This document shows, one piece after another, positions 23,851-36,896 of a stretch of 64,000 nt of DNA (within the stretch, counting starts at the first letter, position 1; every line of letters begins with the position of its first letter). The DNA is taken from contig NC_135176.1 in assembly GCF_041146795.1 (NCBI RefSeq), forward strand, positions 17,247,786 through 17,311,785, written 5' to 3'. A program made the position numbers and the translations under genes. The stretch comes from Maylandia zebra (taxonomy: Eukaryota > Chordata > Actinopteri > Cichliformes > Cichlidae). Under the pieces are notes generated by a model. That model saw only the letters and a program-made list of their open reading frames with translations. It made no database searches and was not told where the DNA came from.

Positions 23851-26433
23851 GACTTAAGTGCTGTTATAGGAGCTGCTTTTAAAGAAAGGAGAAATAATCA
23901 ATTGATTAAAAACCAGACGTGTTTCTGTAATCACAGATCAATTACATATGTGCACACATTTATAAACATACCTTTTTATTTTTAATTCACACAAGCTTAC
24001 ACTTTTTAAAATCTCCTTAAAATATACATATATATTGTGCTTTTTTTCACTGCCTTACCTGTTATCATTCCTCAAATCCTGTTTTATTTTGGTAGTCATT
24101 TGCCACCAGTGCTTTGCATTTCCTTTTACTTCCCCTGTGGATTTATCCTAATTAGTTTCACCTGTGCCTCATCCCCCTGATTACCCCTCAGTGTGTGTCT
24201 GTGTGTGTGAATGTTAATTCAGTGCCTCTGGATTATTTACCCTTTAGTTGCCTTTTATGGACGTTATCATCCGCTTTAAAATAAAGCTCACCGTTTTGTT
24301 CAGCCCTGCATTCTGGTCTGAATTTGGGTTTTCTGCCACAGGTGAGCGATGGTGAAACATGAACTCTTTTTCACTATATTTACTATAAGATCTTGTTTTA
24401 GTTCTTGATTATGAACGTCAACAAAGCATACCAGTGATTTACACTTTGAATGCATTATATGCAAATTGGCAAAAATTGTAATTTTTCAGTTATTGAACCA
24501 TACCTGGAGGTTTTTCTTTTAATTTCAGAAGGTGCAGCTTTTGTGAATTTCATGTCAGGGATGAAAAGCTAACTGGACGGTTTGGGAAAGCGAGGGAGCA
24601 GCCATCTGCATGTTCTGCTGCTCTGGATGCAGTCTCCATGGCAACATAGTGTTCCTGCAGCAAAAATCATGGGAAGACAGCTCGGTCCCAACCCCCAGGC
24701 GCATGCACACAGGCACTTCACTCACACTTTTGAGGCAAACGGTGCCTGCTCTGTCCATACATATAGGGATCATACAAGAAACACTGCAGCAGTTTGCCTG
24801 TCAAAATTCTTTACGCTACTTCCCATCTTCACCACTATGTTTCTCTAGATTCTTAAATAACTCACAAAGACGATGTCCTACCTCCCACCTTCCTCTGATT
24901 CTCTTTTATATGGCATTTAATAATTCATTTCATCACTCTTTTAAATTGATGTCCAACTAAATTAGAGTTTTCAACAGGGTTCAGGCGATTTTTGGTCCTC
25001 CCATCTCATCTTCCACATCTCTATGCAAAAAGAGAGCCTCTCCTCATGTCAATGAGTGACTGTCTCACAGTTTGGCTTGTTGGATATTTCTCATTATCCT
25101 TACACACGCAATCAAAAAGAGAGGCAGAAGAGTTAAGGGACACCGAGAGCAGGAAATGGAGGGGGAAAAAAATCTGTCTTTGTTGCCATCTCCTCTTCAC
25201 TCTGCTCATCTGTTACACTATTGGACAGTTTGGCCCCCTCCCATTTTCACACCAGCCAGTCAGCTTGTACAATATCTCTGTATCTCTTGGCTCTCTCTCT
25301 TTCTCTCGCGCTCTCTCAGCTTCTATCTCTCCCTCCTGTTAGCACAAACATACATGTGTTAAAGCCAGATCCCACACGCACACACACCCTGCTTCTGTCT
25401 GTCTTACTAGTCTCTGTGTGTGAGGTGCTTTTTGCTTTGACAATGTCAGGTTTTGTGGACGGATATCGCTCCCTCCGGAGGAGAGCACGCTGAAACTTCC
25501 TCCCACCTCTCTTTCATCTGTCAGGAATCTGCTGTAAGTAAAAATCTTCCCCTCTGACATCCCATCTTATCTTCAACGCCATCCCGCCGATATGCCAGCA
25601 CATATTTGCTCCACCTACACAGTTTCCTTTCTCCCCTTTGCGGAGGGTGCATACCTCCCCTCCTCTCATGTCTCCCTCTCCACTCCATCACTCTCCCTTA
25701 TTTCCCCTACCTCCCACTGGTGGATGCACACACCCTATGTTGTCTGTATGCTGAATAATGGTGCAGGCCATTTGCTGGCCTGTGATTGGCTTTTGCCATG
25801 TAACATAACCTGAATAACCATATCTTGGTTGTGTATGCAAGACACCTTCTATGAGAGTGACTTGACTGTGATTATAGATGAGTGGCGAGATGATGTGTAG
25901 TTATCTGTGGTGAATAGGTTACTGTGTCCATAATCTGACATGATTGCAGACTCTGAGACACTCAAAAATGTAATTTGCGGCTTGTAGCAGCATGCTGTTA
26001 AAAGCTTTTTATATATAAAAATGGTTTGCCTAAAGTATGAAAACACAACCTGTTTTCAGCTTACACCAATTTGTAATTTTTATTCTCCACAATTTATAAG
26101 ATAAAATATCTCTCACCACAAATGTTAGGTGACATCCTTCTACAGCCTATTAGAAAGAAAAATATATCTTTCCAAGCTATCTGTGTGGTAATAATGCTGT
26201 GGCATTAAACTTGGGGCAAGATTGATTTCTCTGTTTCTGAAATATCTTAACTAGAAGTGAAATGTAATGCAGGAGGTTTACACTTCAGCTGTCACCAGTA
26301 TTACACTTTGATCTCAATATAAATCCTTCCTAGCGCAACCTCACTTTGTTTTCAGGCATATGAGGGAATTAGTAGATGGCTTTAACAGAGCTCTCTTGAG
26401 CCTTGAGACTTGAAGCACTCTTGAAACAGTGAT
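23851..26433. other. intergenic sequence, no gene recognised
   Basis: Mostly unassigned sequence. Around 24100-24330 there is a CT-rich stretch with AATAAAG and GTTTTCTGCCACAGG that could be the 3' end of an old retroelement. Around 25440-25540 an exon-like segment ends at a good donor (GAATCTGCT|GTAAGT), but no reading frame or partner exon supports a gene. TC-rich low-complexity DNA lies at 25280-25340. Confidence 0.35.
24632..24645 (+). promoter_or_regulatory. perfect RFX X-box motif
   Basis: GTCTCCATGGCAAC fits the X-box consensus bound by RFX factors (two inverted half-sites, spacer AT). It lies in intergenic DNA far from an identified promoter. Function is unknown; a chance match is possible. 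Confidence 0.3.
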
Positions 26434-26675
26434 CCAGGAGAACGTTTGGTTACCAGAGTAACCCTAATTATCTGAAAGATCTCAATATAGGAAGTGCCTT
26501 GTGGACACCAATCTAACCAATCACTTCCAGGACACGGGTCCCCTGATCCCTTTCATAATGCCCACTGGCCAAGTATCAGGCATTCTTCATGTATGTGCAA
26601 GTTGGGCAGTTTGGTGAGATACCTTGCTTGGTTTTCAGAGAACCAGGTTACACTGGTAACCAAATGTTCTCCTGG
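26434..26675. mobile_element. 242-bp MITE-like inverted-repeat element
   Basis: The 30-base left end starting CCAGGAGAACGTTTGGTTAC pairs with the right end at 26646-26675 with 28 of 30 bases matching when inverted. Weaker pairing continues inward (ATCTGAAA/CTCTGAAA). No ORF. Superfamily is unassigned and no clear target duplication is seen. Confidence 0.6.
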
Positions 26676-27261
26676 TTTTTGTGTACAGGACAAAGCGAAC
26701 TTGCCCATGGCTGTCGTTGGAAAATGGCAGTAGGCAAATAGCCAGTAGCTCCAGTGTAGGTAGATAAGTAGATTGGATAACCTTAGAGATGACGATGAAG
26801 TTGGAGGCAAAACTGCAGACAGGAAGTATGGCTAGATAAATCGTATCACTGGTTGTTTTTGCCGTTGCAAAAGGAAGCAATATGACATTTTTGAGTGGAA
26901 GTGCCTTTAAGTCAATGTAGTCCAAAGGTAGTTCTGAGAGTGGCTCCAACATTGTGAGTAAATCCCAGGACAGAACAACAAAATTAGGCAGTGAGCAAAT
27001 GCCAACCCCAGCTCAGTAGCCAGACCCTGAACTTCAACATGTAACAAAAGCAGTGATGAGTAGACAGGCTGTGATGTTGACTTGTAAACCTTTTGGTACA
27101 TGGAGGCTTTGAAATATTCCCTTTTTTACATGGGAGAGCTGGCCTTGGTGACGTGAGTGTGGGATTTTGATTTGGGTGGAGATGATGTACCAGCATCTGC
27201 TTCTCCCACTTGGCATCCAGCTTTCCAGGCTAGTTAATGGGCAGTCTGACTGCCACATCCT

Positions 27262-27550
27262 TGTAAAATGGACTGGTTATGGTAAATGGACTGGTTCTTA
27301 TATAGCGCTTTTCTACTCTGTCTGAGCACTCAAAGCGCTTTATACAACTAATTCATTCACCCAATCACACCCATTCACACAAGCACTTCTTCTAAGTTTA
27401 GGTGCTGAGTATCTAACATTCATACACATTCACACTCCGATGAATGCATCGGAGAGCAACATGGGGTTAGTATCTTGCCCAAGGATATTTGGCATGCAAA
27501 CCTTCTGGTTAGTGGCTGATCTGCTCTGCCACCTGAGCTACAGCCACCCC
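27262..27550 (-). mobile_element. tRNA-derived SINE (AFC-like), minus strand
   Basis: Read on the minus strand, it starts GGGGTGGCTGTAGCTCAGGT, containing an RNA polymerase III A box. A typical B box is missing, apparently by a small deletion near GGTTTGCATGCC. The body contains CCTTGGGCAAGATACT, and the LINE-like tail ends AAAGCGCTATATAAGAACCA with a duplicated AAATGGACTGGTT unit at the very 3' end. Similarity to cichlid-type AFC SINEs is from memory. Confidence 0.65.
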
Positions 27551-28183
27551 TATATATGTATATCTCATATAGGTCAACCTCACGGGGAAATGGAAAGGCC
27601 TGAGTTTCCCCGCTGATGGAGCTGCTACTGATCAGGAGTGCAAATAGCATCCTCCTCATCTTTATCCGTTGTCATCTATGAATTCCATGTTAATGTCATT
27701 CTTATCTTCTCCATACTCCCCTTCAGAGTCGAGGAACTGGTTAAAAGAGGGGGAAATTCAGCCCCAGGGTCTCAAGTGCCGGCAGAGCTGGATTTATCAT
27801 TGGGACCAGGTTTTGAGGCCACCAACATTAGCAAATGGTGTTCCAGGATTTTGGCTTGCACTCTGCAGCAATTCTGTCAGCGACAGTTGTGCCTGTTTGA
27901 CACCCATACATGTGATGCAGAGGAGATGGAGGTCTTTCCTCGACATGGTCAACCCATAAATGACTGAGCAACAGCAGACTGTGTCCCTAACTTTGCCATT
28001 GTCAGCGTTTCCTTGAGAGGATTCAGTGGTAGTCATAACCACTAATGCTTAGCTCTGACAACTAGCAAATAGTAACACAAGCACACTTGTACTTGGCATA
28101 TAAGCTTGATAAGGCATCAGTCTGCATCAATGTGACAACTACTACCAGAAAAATATATTTATGTAATGAAAATATAATTACAA

Positions 28184-29110
28184 CATCCATCCATCCATCC
28201 ATCCATCTTCATCCGCTTTATCCGGGGCCGGGTCGCGGGGGCAGCAGCCTAAGCAAAGAGGCCCAGACCTCCCTTTCCCCAGCCACCTCCTCCAGCTTAT
28301 CCGGGGGAATACCAAGGCGTTCCCAGGCCAGCCGAGAGATATAATCTCTCCAGCGTGTCCTGGGTCTGCCCCGGGGCCTCCTCCCGGTGGGACATGCCTG
28401 GAACACCTCACCCAGGAGGCGCCCAGGGGGCATCCTTGTCAGATGCCCGAACCACCTCAGCTGGCTCCTTTCGATGTGGAGCAGCAGCTGCTCTACTCTG
28501 AGCCCCTCCCGGATGGCCGAACTTCTCACCCTATCTCTAAGGGAGAGGCCAGCCACCCTTCGGAGGAAGCTCATTTCTGCCGCTTGTATCCGCGATCTCG
28601 TTCTTTCGGTCACTACCCACAGCTCGTGGCCATAGGTGAGGGTAGGAACGTAGATCGACCGGTAAATTGAGAGCTTCGCTTTTACACTCAGCTCCCTCTT
28701 CACCACGACGGACCGGTGCAGCGTCCGCATTACTGCAGCTGCAGCCCCAATCTGTCTGTCGATCTCCGGCTCCCTTCTCCCATCACTCGCGAACAAGACC
28801 CCGAGATACTTGAACTCCTCCACTTGGGGCAGGAACTCATCCCCGACCCGGAGTGGGCACTCCACCCTTTTCCGGCTGAGAACCATGGCCTCAGATTTGG
28901 AGGTGCTGATCCTCATTCCCGCTGCTTCACACTCGGCTGCAAACCGTTCCAGTGTGACCTGGAGGCCCTCACCCGATGAAGCCAACAGAACCACATCATC
29001 TGCAAAAATCAGAGATGAGATTCTGAGGCCACCAAAGCGAAAGCCCTCCGCCACTTGGCTGCGCCTAGAAATTCTGTCCATAAAAATTATGAACAGAACC
29101 GTCTCATTAT
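28184..29110 (-). mobile_element. 5'-truncated Rex1/Babar-like LINE with RT C-terminal ORF
   Basis: The minus strand has an open frame at 28218-29081 (287 codons). It encodes the reverse transcriptase catalytic motif SSLIFADDVVLLASSGEGLQ, then EEFKYLGVLF, SIYRSIYVPTLTYGHELW, LRWFGHLTRMPPGRLLGEVF and RPRGRPRTRWRDYISRLAWE, all characteristic of fish Rex1-type elements. The 3' end is a GATG tetranucleotide tail (CATC repeats at 28184-28206 on the + strand). The upstream two thirds (endonuclease and N-terminal RT) are absent, as usual for truncated insertions. The open frame suggests a fairly young copy. It cannot transpose alone. Confidence 0.9.
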
Positions 29111-30292
29111 AAAAAATAATCCTGAAATTAGGAAAAACCCACGTTCAGGGACTGCCTTGACATCCCAAACTGTAGGACAGATAAATGGATAATACAGGTT
29201 CTTGACTGTTGAGGAGCTCTTGTGATCTTCTCAGGGAAGAAAGTGAGAGTGTTGTGGGGCCAGGCGCTGCTATTAAAGGGTTTTGGAATACCTGTGACTT
29301 TGAGGTGATTGGGCTGTCTTAGACGGATGTAGGGGTAGTGGAGCTTCCGTGATTGGTCACGCCAGAAGGTGCCTCTCATAGAGACACTGAGTGAGGTTTG
29401 AAAGAGAACCTCTGGTCATCGTGGGGGGAAGTGGAGACTGGAATGTCCAGCTGGCACGGGAGGAATGTCACTGGAGCTGCATGGGAGGGTGAGAGCCAGG
29501 CGAGATGTAAACTTAACCATGAAAACACAATTAATGGATACTGTTACTACTGGATTTTCAGCTCTGTTTGTGCTGTAGCTGTTATACACTCCTATTTGAC
29601 TTGTTAGGGTGTTTGTCACAGTGTTGGAAAGCTGTTATGCTCAAATTTGTAATTGTTCCCTACATCCACAGTTAAGTATTTACTAACAGCATGAGAGAAA
29701 TATATTAATTACATCATATATCACAAAAGTAACAGCTGAGCATGATTTGTGAAGATGACCATCCTTGCTCTTTTTTAATTCTTTGTCTTCCTTGCAGACC
29801 TGAGCAGTGTTAAGATGATTGTGGTGCCTGTTGAACCCATGCTGCACTGTCAAATTTTTGTTGCTGTTTTGATATGAACCCCTCAGTGAGGGGATCAGGT
29901 CTTTGCAGCTCAAACTTAAGTTTTAACTTTGTGAAGTCTGAAGAAGAGTGTGTCTTTTATTATAGTCCATCTGAGAGATGCAACAGCATACATGAACTTT
30001 GTTTTGTAAATTTGCTATTTCGTTTTTATTTGAATTTGGTTTTCATCTGTGCCTTTGTGGCAAAAAAAATACATCAGTAAAGTCAAAGATTATTGGCCAA
30101 CATATCATTGTATATTATATACATAATACATTGATACACATTGTTTTATGTTGATAATGTCTGTAGTGTCCATTTCTTTTGGGCTATTCTGTTTATATTG
30201 AGAACAGAACCCAGTTCTTTGTATGTGTACACATACTTGGACAATAATGCTGATTCTGATAATAGATTTACCAGGCACAGTTGGATTTGCAG
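29111..30292. other. intergenic sequence, no gene recognised
   Basis: No coding or repeat family is recognised, apart from a short perfect hairpin CCCCTCA-G-TGAGGGG near 29879-29893. Confidence 0.4.
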
Positions 30293-30300
30293 CAGTGAAG

Positions 30301-30974
30301 TAGGGCTGTGCGATATGACCAAAATCTCATATCCCGATATAAGAATTCTATCGTCCGATAACGATATAAATCACAAAAATGTAACATTTTGTGTAAATTC
30401 TGTAAATCTCGGGCAGCTCGTCTTGCAGGAAGTGTTTCCAGCTGCGCGTCATGTAGCTGGAGTCGAGTGTTTTAACCGATGCATGAAACTATACATTTTT
30501 AGACATAAATTGTAAAGGCCGCCGTTTTCTTTGTGAGTATTTATTACACAGCGTGCTGCGGGGAAAAGCCTGTTCTAACGTTTGAGTCTAAGGTGTATTT
30601 TTTTTAGCACCCGGCGGCTCTTTTTTAATTCTCATCCGTAAATAATCTGCTCTTTCACGTGATTTAGTTTATTTTGAAAAGTCTCAACAGGATCTTGAGC
30701 TTTATTGTGAAAGTAACATAAACAAGCGGACACCCGATGCTGTTACCATCGTTGTTGCTAACCACAACGCACAAAAACAGGGGCTTTTACCATCCGTAGT
30801 GTGGTTATATAAAATATAAGAGAAAGAGAGAACTTTAAGAAATTAATATAGCCACTACAGTGACCATCAAAACAGTTTATTTTGCGACACCACGAAACAA
30901 ACGATAGCGTAAAATGAAACGATAGACGTTTTTATATCGTCATCCGATATGTATCGTTATATCGAACAGCCCTA
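30301..30974. mobile_element. 674-bp non-autonomous hAT-like transposon with intact 8-bp target duplication
   Basis: The ends are TAGGGCTGTGCGATAT and its inverted copy (TAGGGCTGTTCGATAT; one mismatch in 16). Both sides are flanked by the perfect 8-bp direct repeat CAGTGAAG (30293-30300 and 30975-30982), the hallmark length of hAT insertions. The interior is AT-rich near the ends, with repeated ATATCG-type subterminal motifs, and has no transposase ORF. The intact duplication indicates insertion in this orientation without later rearrangement. Confidence 0.88.
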
Positions 30975-30982
30975 CAGTGAAG

Positions 30983-33900
30983 TGTTCCTTTGTGGATTCT
31001 TGCCCCTTGTTTGTTTGCAAAAATAAATCTGTATGTGTATGCTTACATATGCACAGTATTTATCTGTGTGATAAATAACAGGTTTTCCACATTTAGCTGT
31101 ATTTATTTGTAAGTAGAGAGTCATGTAGTGAAAGCTTAGTGACGGCGCTGAGAGACGTAGTCATGTCACTGGATATATTTAGCCAGGTCCCTGTGGGGGG
31201 GCTCAGCAATAGTAAAGTCCTTACTGTAAGAACATTTCATGTAACAACAGCAAACAAAGCTTCCGTTTGGCACTCTTCTGTTACGCATAGCTGCACAGAG
31301 ATGCTGCAGTTCATATATTTTATATACTGTGATCTGAATGTCCAGAGAGGGTAAAAAAAATCTGTCACTATATACACAGACATTTCCTGCTCTATGGTAG
31401 AGGTAAGGGTGTCCGGTGAATATACTGTATATACAACTGGGGAATAAATGGGTCGCTTATGTCAAACTGATATAATTACTGTCATGACAGTAATCCTAGA
31501 ACAGATCCCAGATAGTTACTGAAATGGCTGCATACCAAGCAGGCCTGTGGAAGATGTGATCTGTGCTACATGTTGTAATAAGTATGAAAAATAAAAACCA
31601 CAAAAGTTATTTTGATTTCTGTATACCACAATTTACCACTGCTAGAAATTAAAGAATTAAGACTGTGGTGTCTCTGTGGTTGTAAAATAGTGTGCACTTG
31701 CTAGGATCAGCAGGTTTAATGTTGTAGCATATTACAGGCTGTAGCCTGACACAAAAACAATTTTTTTAAAGATACACAGGGCAAATAGGAGAATTTACTG
31801 TGGATTAATGATGATATTTTGTAGCTCATAGAGTCTGAATGCTCTTCTGGGATCAAATTAAAATTGTAAAAGCACTTCTAATCAGCTTTGATCAAACATC
31901 TGTAAATAAAACATTTTAAAAAATGCTTTCTTCATGCGCTGAGTGCAGTTAGGAAGGCAGCTGATTTGAAAGATCATCTAAACTCTATTAGTGTCTGTGT
32001 ATGGGGAAAATCTGTCATTTTATTTATTTGTTTTTAAATGGTACCCTTCCACAGTAGTGATGTGCAGCTGAAGCTTTGCACACCTGCACACATGCGTGTG
32101 TTCATGCATACTTGCGTGCAGGAGCGTGAGCGGTGTGTTAATATGTTGATACAGGCGGTTCCTGTGACACATTCCTGCACAGCTTGGCTCAGATCAGACC
32201 AACTGATAATTTTAGCTGTGTGCCTGTGTTGGTCTGTCCTGCTGTGTGTGGACAGTGAATACAAGGTAGCACTTAATGTTTGTCATCCACTGCATCATTC
32301 TTGCCAGAGAACCACACGTTGTTTGTGTGTGAGTGTTTGTAACATGTCAGTTAGCAGTCCGTCCTCCCTGTTTTCCTGGTTTGCCAGCATAGCAGCAATC
32401 TGGCCTTAAAAGCAGACAGACTACTGTAAACATTAGGTTTGGCATCACAAATGACTGGTTATTATAGTATAGTTTTAGAGAGAGGCAGCAATCCACTAGA
32501 ATCCTGCAATCCTGAACTATACTTCCAAACTACATTTGAAAACCTTTCCTAGTCCTTTTGAATTAAGATGGATTCAAAGAGGTATTGATTTGTCTCTGTC
32601 GTCATTCTGGTCCAAGTCTTGTCAAACTGAGTTGTTATTTTGTGCACCTGGAGTTTGCTTTAGACATTCGTTCCAGGTCTTTGCTTGCACAGTATTTATG
32701 CACAGCATTTATTCACAGAGTTTAAAGGATGTGCAAATGATTAATCCGCTGACCTATCGGCATGACGAACAAATGACGGAATTTCTAATCCCCTCAAGTT
32801 AATGACTTTTCACCCTGTTAGGGATCCCAGCTGTAATGCACATTTATGATTCAGCATGGCAAGGCCTGCTTAGAATGAGCACCATGAGAAAATACATTTT
32901 CACAGTGAAACGAGATGTTCTGCCCCTTGCAACCAGAGAGTTAGTTTCCTCCTTTATGTGGTGATGGTTTCTGCTATGTGATGGGCATGTGAGCAAAATT
33001 CCCATTCACATGGTTACCTGAACTGCTAAATACAAAAAAAAAAAAAAAAAAAAACCCAAAAAAACCATAGATAAAGAAGGTCCCATATACTTCAGCGTAC
33101 CTGAAATTAATATCACATGGTTTTATTATGCCATGTTAGATGAAACTATCTGTTTATGTAAATATATATTTAGCTCAGGGCATCTACTCCCCCAGTTATT
33201 TAAAGAAACAAATTATTTCAGGATCAGCTCCTCTACCCCGTGGCACATGCTCTTCTTTCACTGAAATAATTCTCTCTGCTGGGAAAGGCAGAGTTGGGTA
33301 GGGAAAAGAAAGAAGTGGAAGAATCTGCGAATTGTGTCATTTTCTTTGAATGTGCTGTATCTACCTTTAGTATTCTGGAGTATATTTTACACTGTGGGAT
33401 AAAATTTGTACACACTGCTGTGTTACAGGCTCATAAATGGCTATTTGAATTCTGTTCTGATGTTCTGTGTAAAAACCATTCAAGAGTAATGAATGCCAAT
33501 TTCAATGAGAGCCAAAAAGACAGGGGTTGCATCTTTTTCTCTCCAAATTTGGTCACGTATTAGGAGGTTGTTACAATTTGAGAGTTCTCATACACTGGCC
33601 CTTAATCATACACACTGAGAGATGTGAAGGAGGCTGTATCTCCCTATCTGAGCTGCTTGTGTATCTGTTTCTCAAGGCTTAGTGCAGCTGAACTTCTGTG
33701 CTGATGTCTGCCTCGATCTTATTCATGCAAGAATCTCTTGATGAAGTTCTGTTTGCATTAAAGTGAATACGTCGATGGATAAAATGGCTTTCAGGTTGCA
33801 GCAGACACAGAAACGTGTTTTGTTTATGGTTTATTCCAGAGGTGTATCGGCTGAACATTAAACTCCAGCAAATGCATAAGGATTAAAAAGTGTTGCTCCA

Positions 33901-34275
33901 GGGTACAGCTTTACTCTGCTGCTACACTGATTTTAGAGGCTGTACTTGCCAATTATTCTGCAGGTTTTGCGAGTTAACTATGAAGACTTCAGAGTATGAT
34001 GTGATGTTGTTTAAAGTTCATCATCAGAAAGGGTTTAGGGGTATGACATGCCAGTACTGAACGCATAATAATATGTGTAAATAATCTATTAGCGGGGAAT
34101 TATAATATTATTTTGACAGACCTTGATGCACATTGCCATCCAGCACAAAACAAGCAAGGCAATGCAGTAACTAGCTAACAGACTACTATGAAAACATGTA
34201 GGCAATAGTGGCAATATCAGTGAATGAGCAGGTCGACAATAATTGAAACACCAACTTCTGCTCATATACTATGAT
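30983..34275. other. intergenic sequence, no gene recognised
   Basis: No coding signal. A perfect 20-bp palindrome ATTACTGTCATGACAGTAAT lies at 31475-31494 and an A-run at about 33033-33054. Otherwise unassigned. Confidence 0.4.
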
Positions 34276-34925
34276 TATATACACTGACCGACCATTTTAT
34301 TAGCTACACTTTGCTAGCAGGTTATCAGAAGACAGTTACACTTTTGTCATAAAGGGATAGCAATAATACTCAAGTAGGCTGTGGCATTTAAACAATGCTT
34401 AGTTGGCACTAAGGGGCCCAAAATATGCCAGGAACCTACCCCCCACACATTCAACCTCCACTAGCCTGGATTGTTGATACAAGACAGGATGGATTCATGC
34501 TTTCATGCTGTTTACATACAAAAGTTGCAGCAGAAATCAAGACTCATCAGACCAGGTAACAAGTCCAAAGTTAGTTGACATGAGTGAAGCCGACTGCACT
34601 CTTCTGTTACTGTGGCGCATCTGCTTTAAGGTTCAACATGTTGCGCGCTGAGAGATGCCGTTCTACATATCTTTGGCTGTAACGAGTGGTTATTTGAGTC
34701 ACTGTTGCCTTCCTATGAGCACACTGCATGTCTGCCCATTATTTTTTGGCCTCTGGCATTTTTTCTATTTTCTTTATTAGAGCATTGTCTGTAAACCCTA
34801 GAGATGGCTGTGCAGGAAAAGCCCAGTAGATCGATACAGATCAGTCTATCTGCCACATTCAGAGTCACTTATATCAGCTTTCTTCCTCATTCTGATGCTC
34901 TGTTTGAATTTCGCCAGGCTGTCTT
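34276..34925. mobile_element. decayed teleost DNA-transposon relic
   Basis: It begins near ACACTGACCGACCATTTTAT and continues into segments such as GTAAACCCTAGAGATGGCTG, CCCAGTAGATC and TTCTTCCTCATTCTGATGCT. In my recollection these occur in the same order in a common fish element whose ends read CACTTTATTAGGTACAC. The right terminal repeat is not found, so this copy is truncated. No intact ORF; superfamily unassigned. Confidence 0.45.
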
Positions 34926-36593
34926 GGAGACAGTCGACGCTCTACTTGGAAAAGTTTGCTTGGCAGTTTATTTTTTTTATGCTCATGGACACAGCTTGAA
35001 AAAAACAATTCTAGTTGAAACTCTTTAATGACATACATCGTGTAATTTCTTACAAACTAAATGACATAGTGGGCAGCGGGATCCAAAATCCTTAACCCTT
35101 TGAGGCTTTAGATTGTTTAAGTCGTCATTCTTAATTTTTAATTTTTCAGCAGTTTACAATTAGAATATAGAACTAATGGTCTAAGAAGAGAGAGTGGAGT
35201 AAAAAGTGTGACATTTAACATTTACAGAATAATTGCAGAAGGAAATGTGTCAACACTATTGGTACTTAGACACTGGCCTCCACTAGTTTGCAAAGCCGAA
35301 AGGAAATTTGTGTTAAGTGGAACATCCGCTGCACAATTTATGCATGCACACACCTGCTTTCCCTGAGGCCAGCCGTTGTGTAAAGACAGTTTGATAACTG
35401 CCACTGTATTTGACAGAAAGCATCACTATTTTCTTTTTACCCTTCAGTCAAGTGACATTCATGTACAGTATACCTGTGTTTACTGCATGCTGACAGTAAC
35501 TGGTCTTTCTTACAATAGTAGATGTATATAGTCTCAGCATCTACGTAGCCTAAAACAATCTGTCTGATGAATTAATGATCTGTATTTAGACAATAACTTG
35601 CCGAGAATTCAGTTAGAAAACCTGAGATAATAAAACCTTATGCAGGCATAACAGCCAGCATTATGCAGGTCAGTACTTGCTGTGATGCTCTTTATTTTTT
35701 TCATTGGTAACTTTGCACACATTCGCACATACTGATGGATACTAAAAAACAAACGAACACTGAGGACTTTGTGGCCATGCTTTGAAGTGTTGATGCTATA
35801 GCCAGTTTACATGAATGTAGCACAAGAGCATGCATAAAAAAACTGCAGGTCTATACTATGTGCGGTAGTTATGCACAAGAGAGGCTGATGTGAATGTTTG
35901 GCTCCTTCTTAATGTTGGAGTCATTTTTATGCTGGTCATCTGAGGATCCCTGTGCTTTTGCACAGTGCGTTTGCAATGCTGGGCACGTGCCTGGTGTGTG
36001 AAGGGAATGAGAACTGATAGCTCTATATATAGAAATACATACATGTATGTAGGGATTTAAGAGTGGACTGCGCAAGAGAATAAAAGGTTGCTGAGCACAC
36101 AAAGGGGGATTACACGTGCTGGACCATACACACCATCTTTGTATTTTATGCTGGTGTATATGTCTTTGTAACAACAAATTTGAGAGTGAGGTATGCTTTT
36201 TATTATGTGATTGCTGGCTGCCGTGTGACTGCTGTGGGGCTATAGTATGACTCAGAATTGAAGAGCTTATGTGTGTTTGAGGAATGGTGTCAGACCTGGA
36301 GCTGTCAAACTCTAGCACCATCACAGCAGTCTCTGAGATCTCAGTATCATGTTCCTTTTCATCTTTCCTGTTCAATTTGTAATTGTAGAATAAATAACCA
36401 GCAGTATTTGCGTGTTCCTTGTGTTGCTTCTGATAGATTTTTTTTTAATTCTCTGAATTTCCATCATTTCCACATCTTTCCAAATGTTCTCAGCTGAGCT
36501 TCCAGAGAGTTTGGCAGAGAAACACTACGTCATGTAGGTAGAGCACCTAACAGACAACAAGATCAAGCAAAAAATGGCAAAATATCAGGTAAT
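34926..36593. other. intergenic sequence, no gene recognised
   Basis: Nothing recognisable. The longest open frame (35869-36375, minus) has no similarity I recognise and looks like chance. Confidence 0.4.
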
Positions 36594-36896
36594 AATGGAT
36601 TGGATTTATATAGCGCTTTTCAAGGCACCCAAAGCGCTTTACAATGCCACTATTCATTCACTCTCACATTCACACACTGGTGGAGGCGAGCTACAGTTGT
36701 AGCCACAGCTGCCCTGGGGCAGACTGACAGAGGCGAGGCTGCCATATTGCGCCATCGGCCAACACCAGTAAAGTGTCTTGCCCAAGGACACAACGACCAG
36801 GACAGAGAGCCCGGGGATCGAACCGGCGACCTTCCGGTTACAGATGCGCTTCCCAACCCCCCTGAGCCATAGTGCAGCACTGGGAGCCGGTATGTT
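36594..36896 (-). mobile_element. tRNA-derived SINE, minus strand
   Basis: On the minus strand an A box (TGGCTCAGGGG) is followed about 45 bases later by a good B box (GGTTCGATCC), together a pol III internal promoter. The body has CCTTGGGCAAGACACTTTAC, and the tail ends AAAGCGCTTTGGGTGCCTTG then AAGCGCTATATAAATCCAAT. The tail is shared with the SINE at 27262-27550, but the body differs, so it is a separate subfamily. Confidence 0.65.

Noticed and set aside
24100-24330. Possible retroelement 3' end (AATAAAG, GTTTTCTGCCACAGG)
   Set aside because: No adjacent RT or LTR sequence and no second boundary; too weak for a feature.
25440-25543. Exon-like segment ending GAATCTGCT|GTAAGT, possible alternative trim3 first exon
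   Set aside because: Only a donor site supports it; the short frame from its ATG stops within the segment.
35869-36375. 168-codon minus-strand open frame
   Set aside because: No recognisable domain, no splice partners, and composition like surrounding non-coding DNA.
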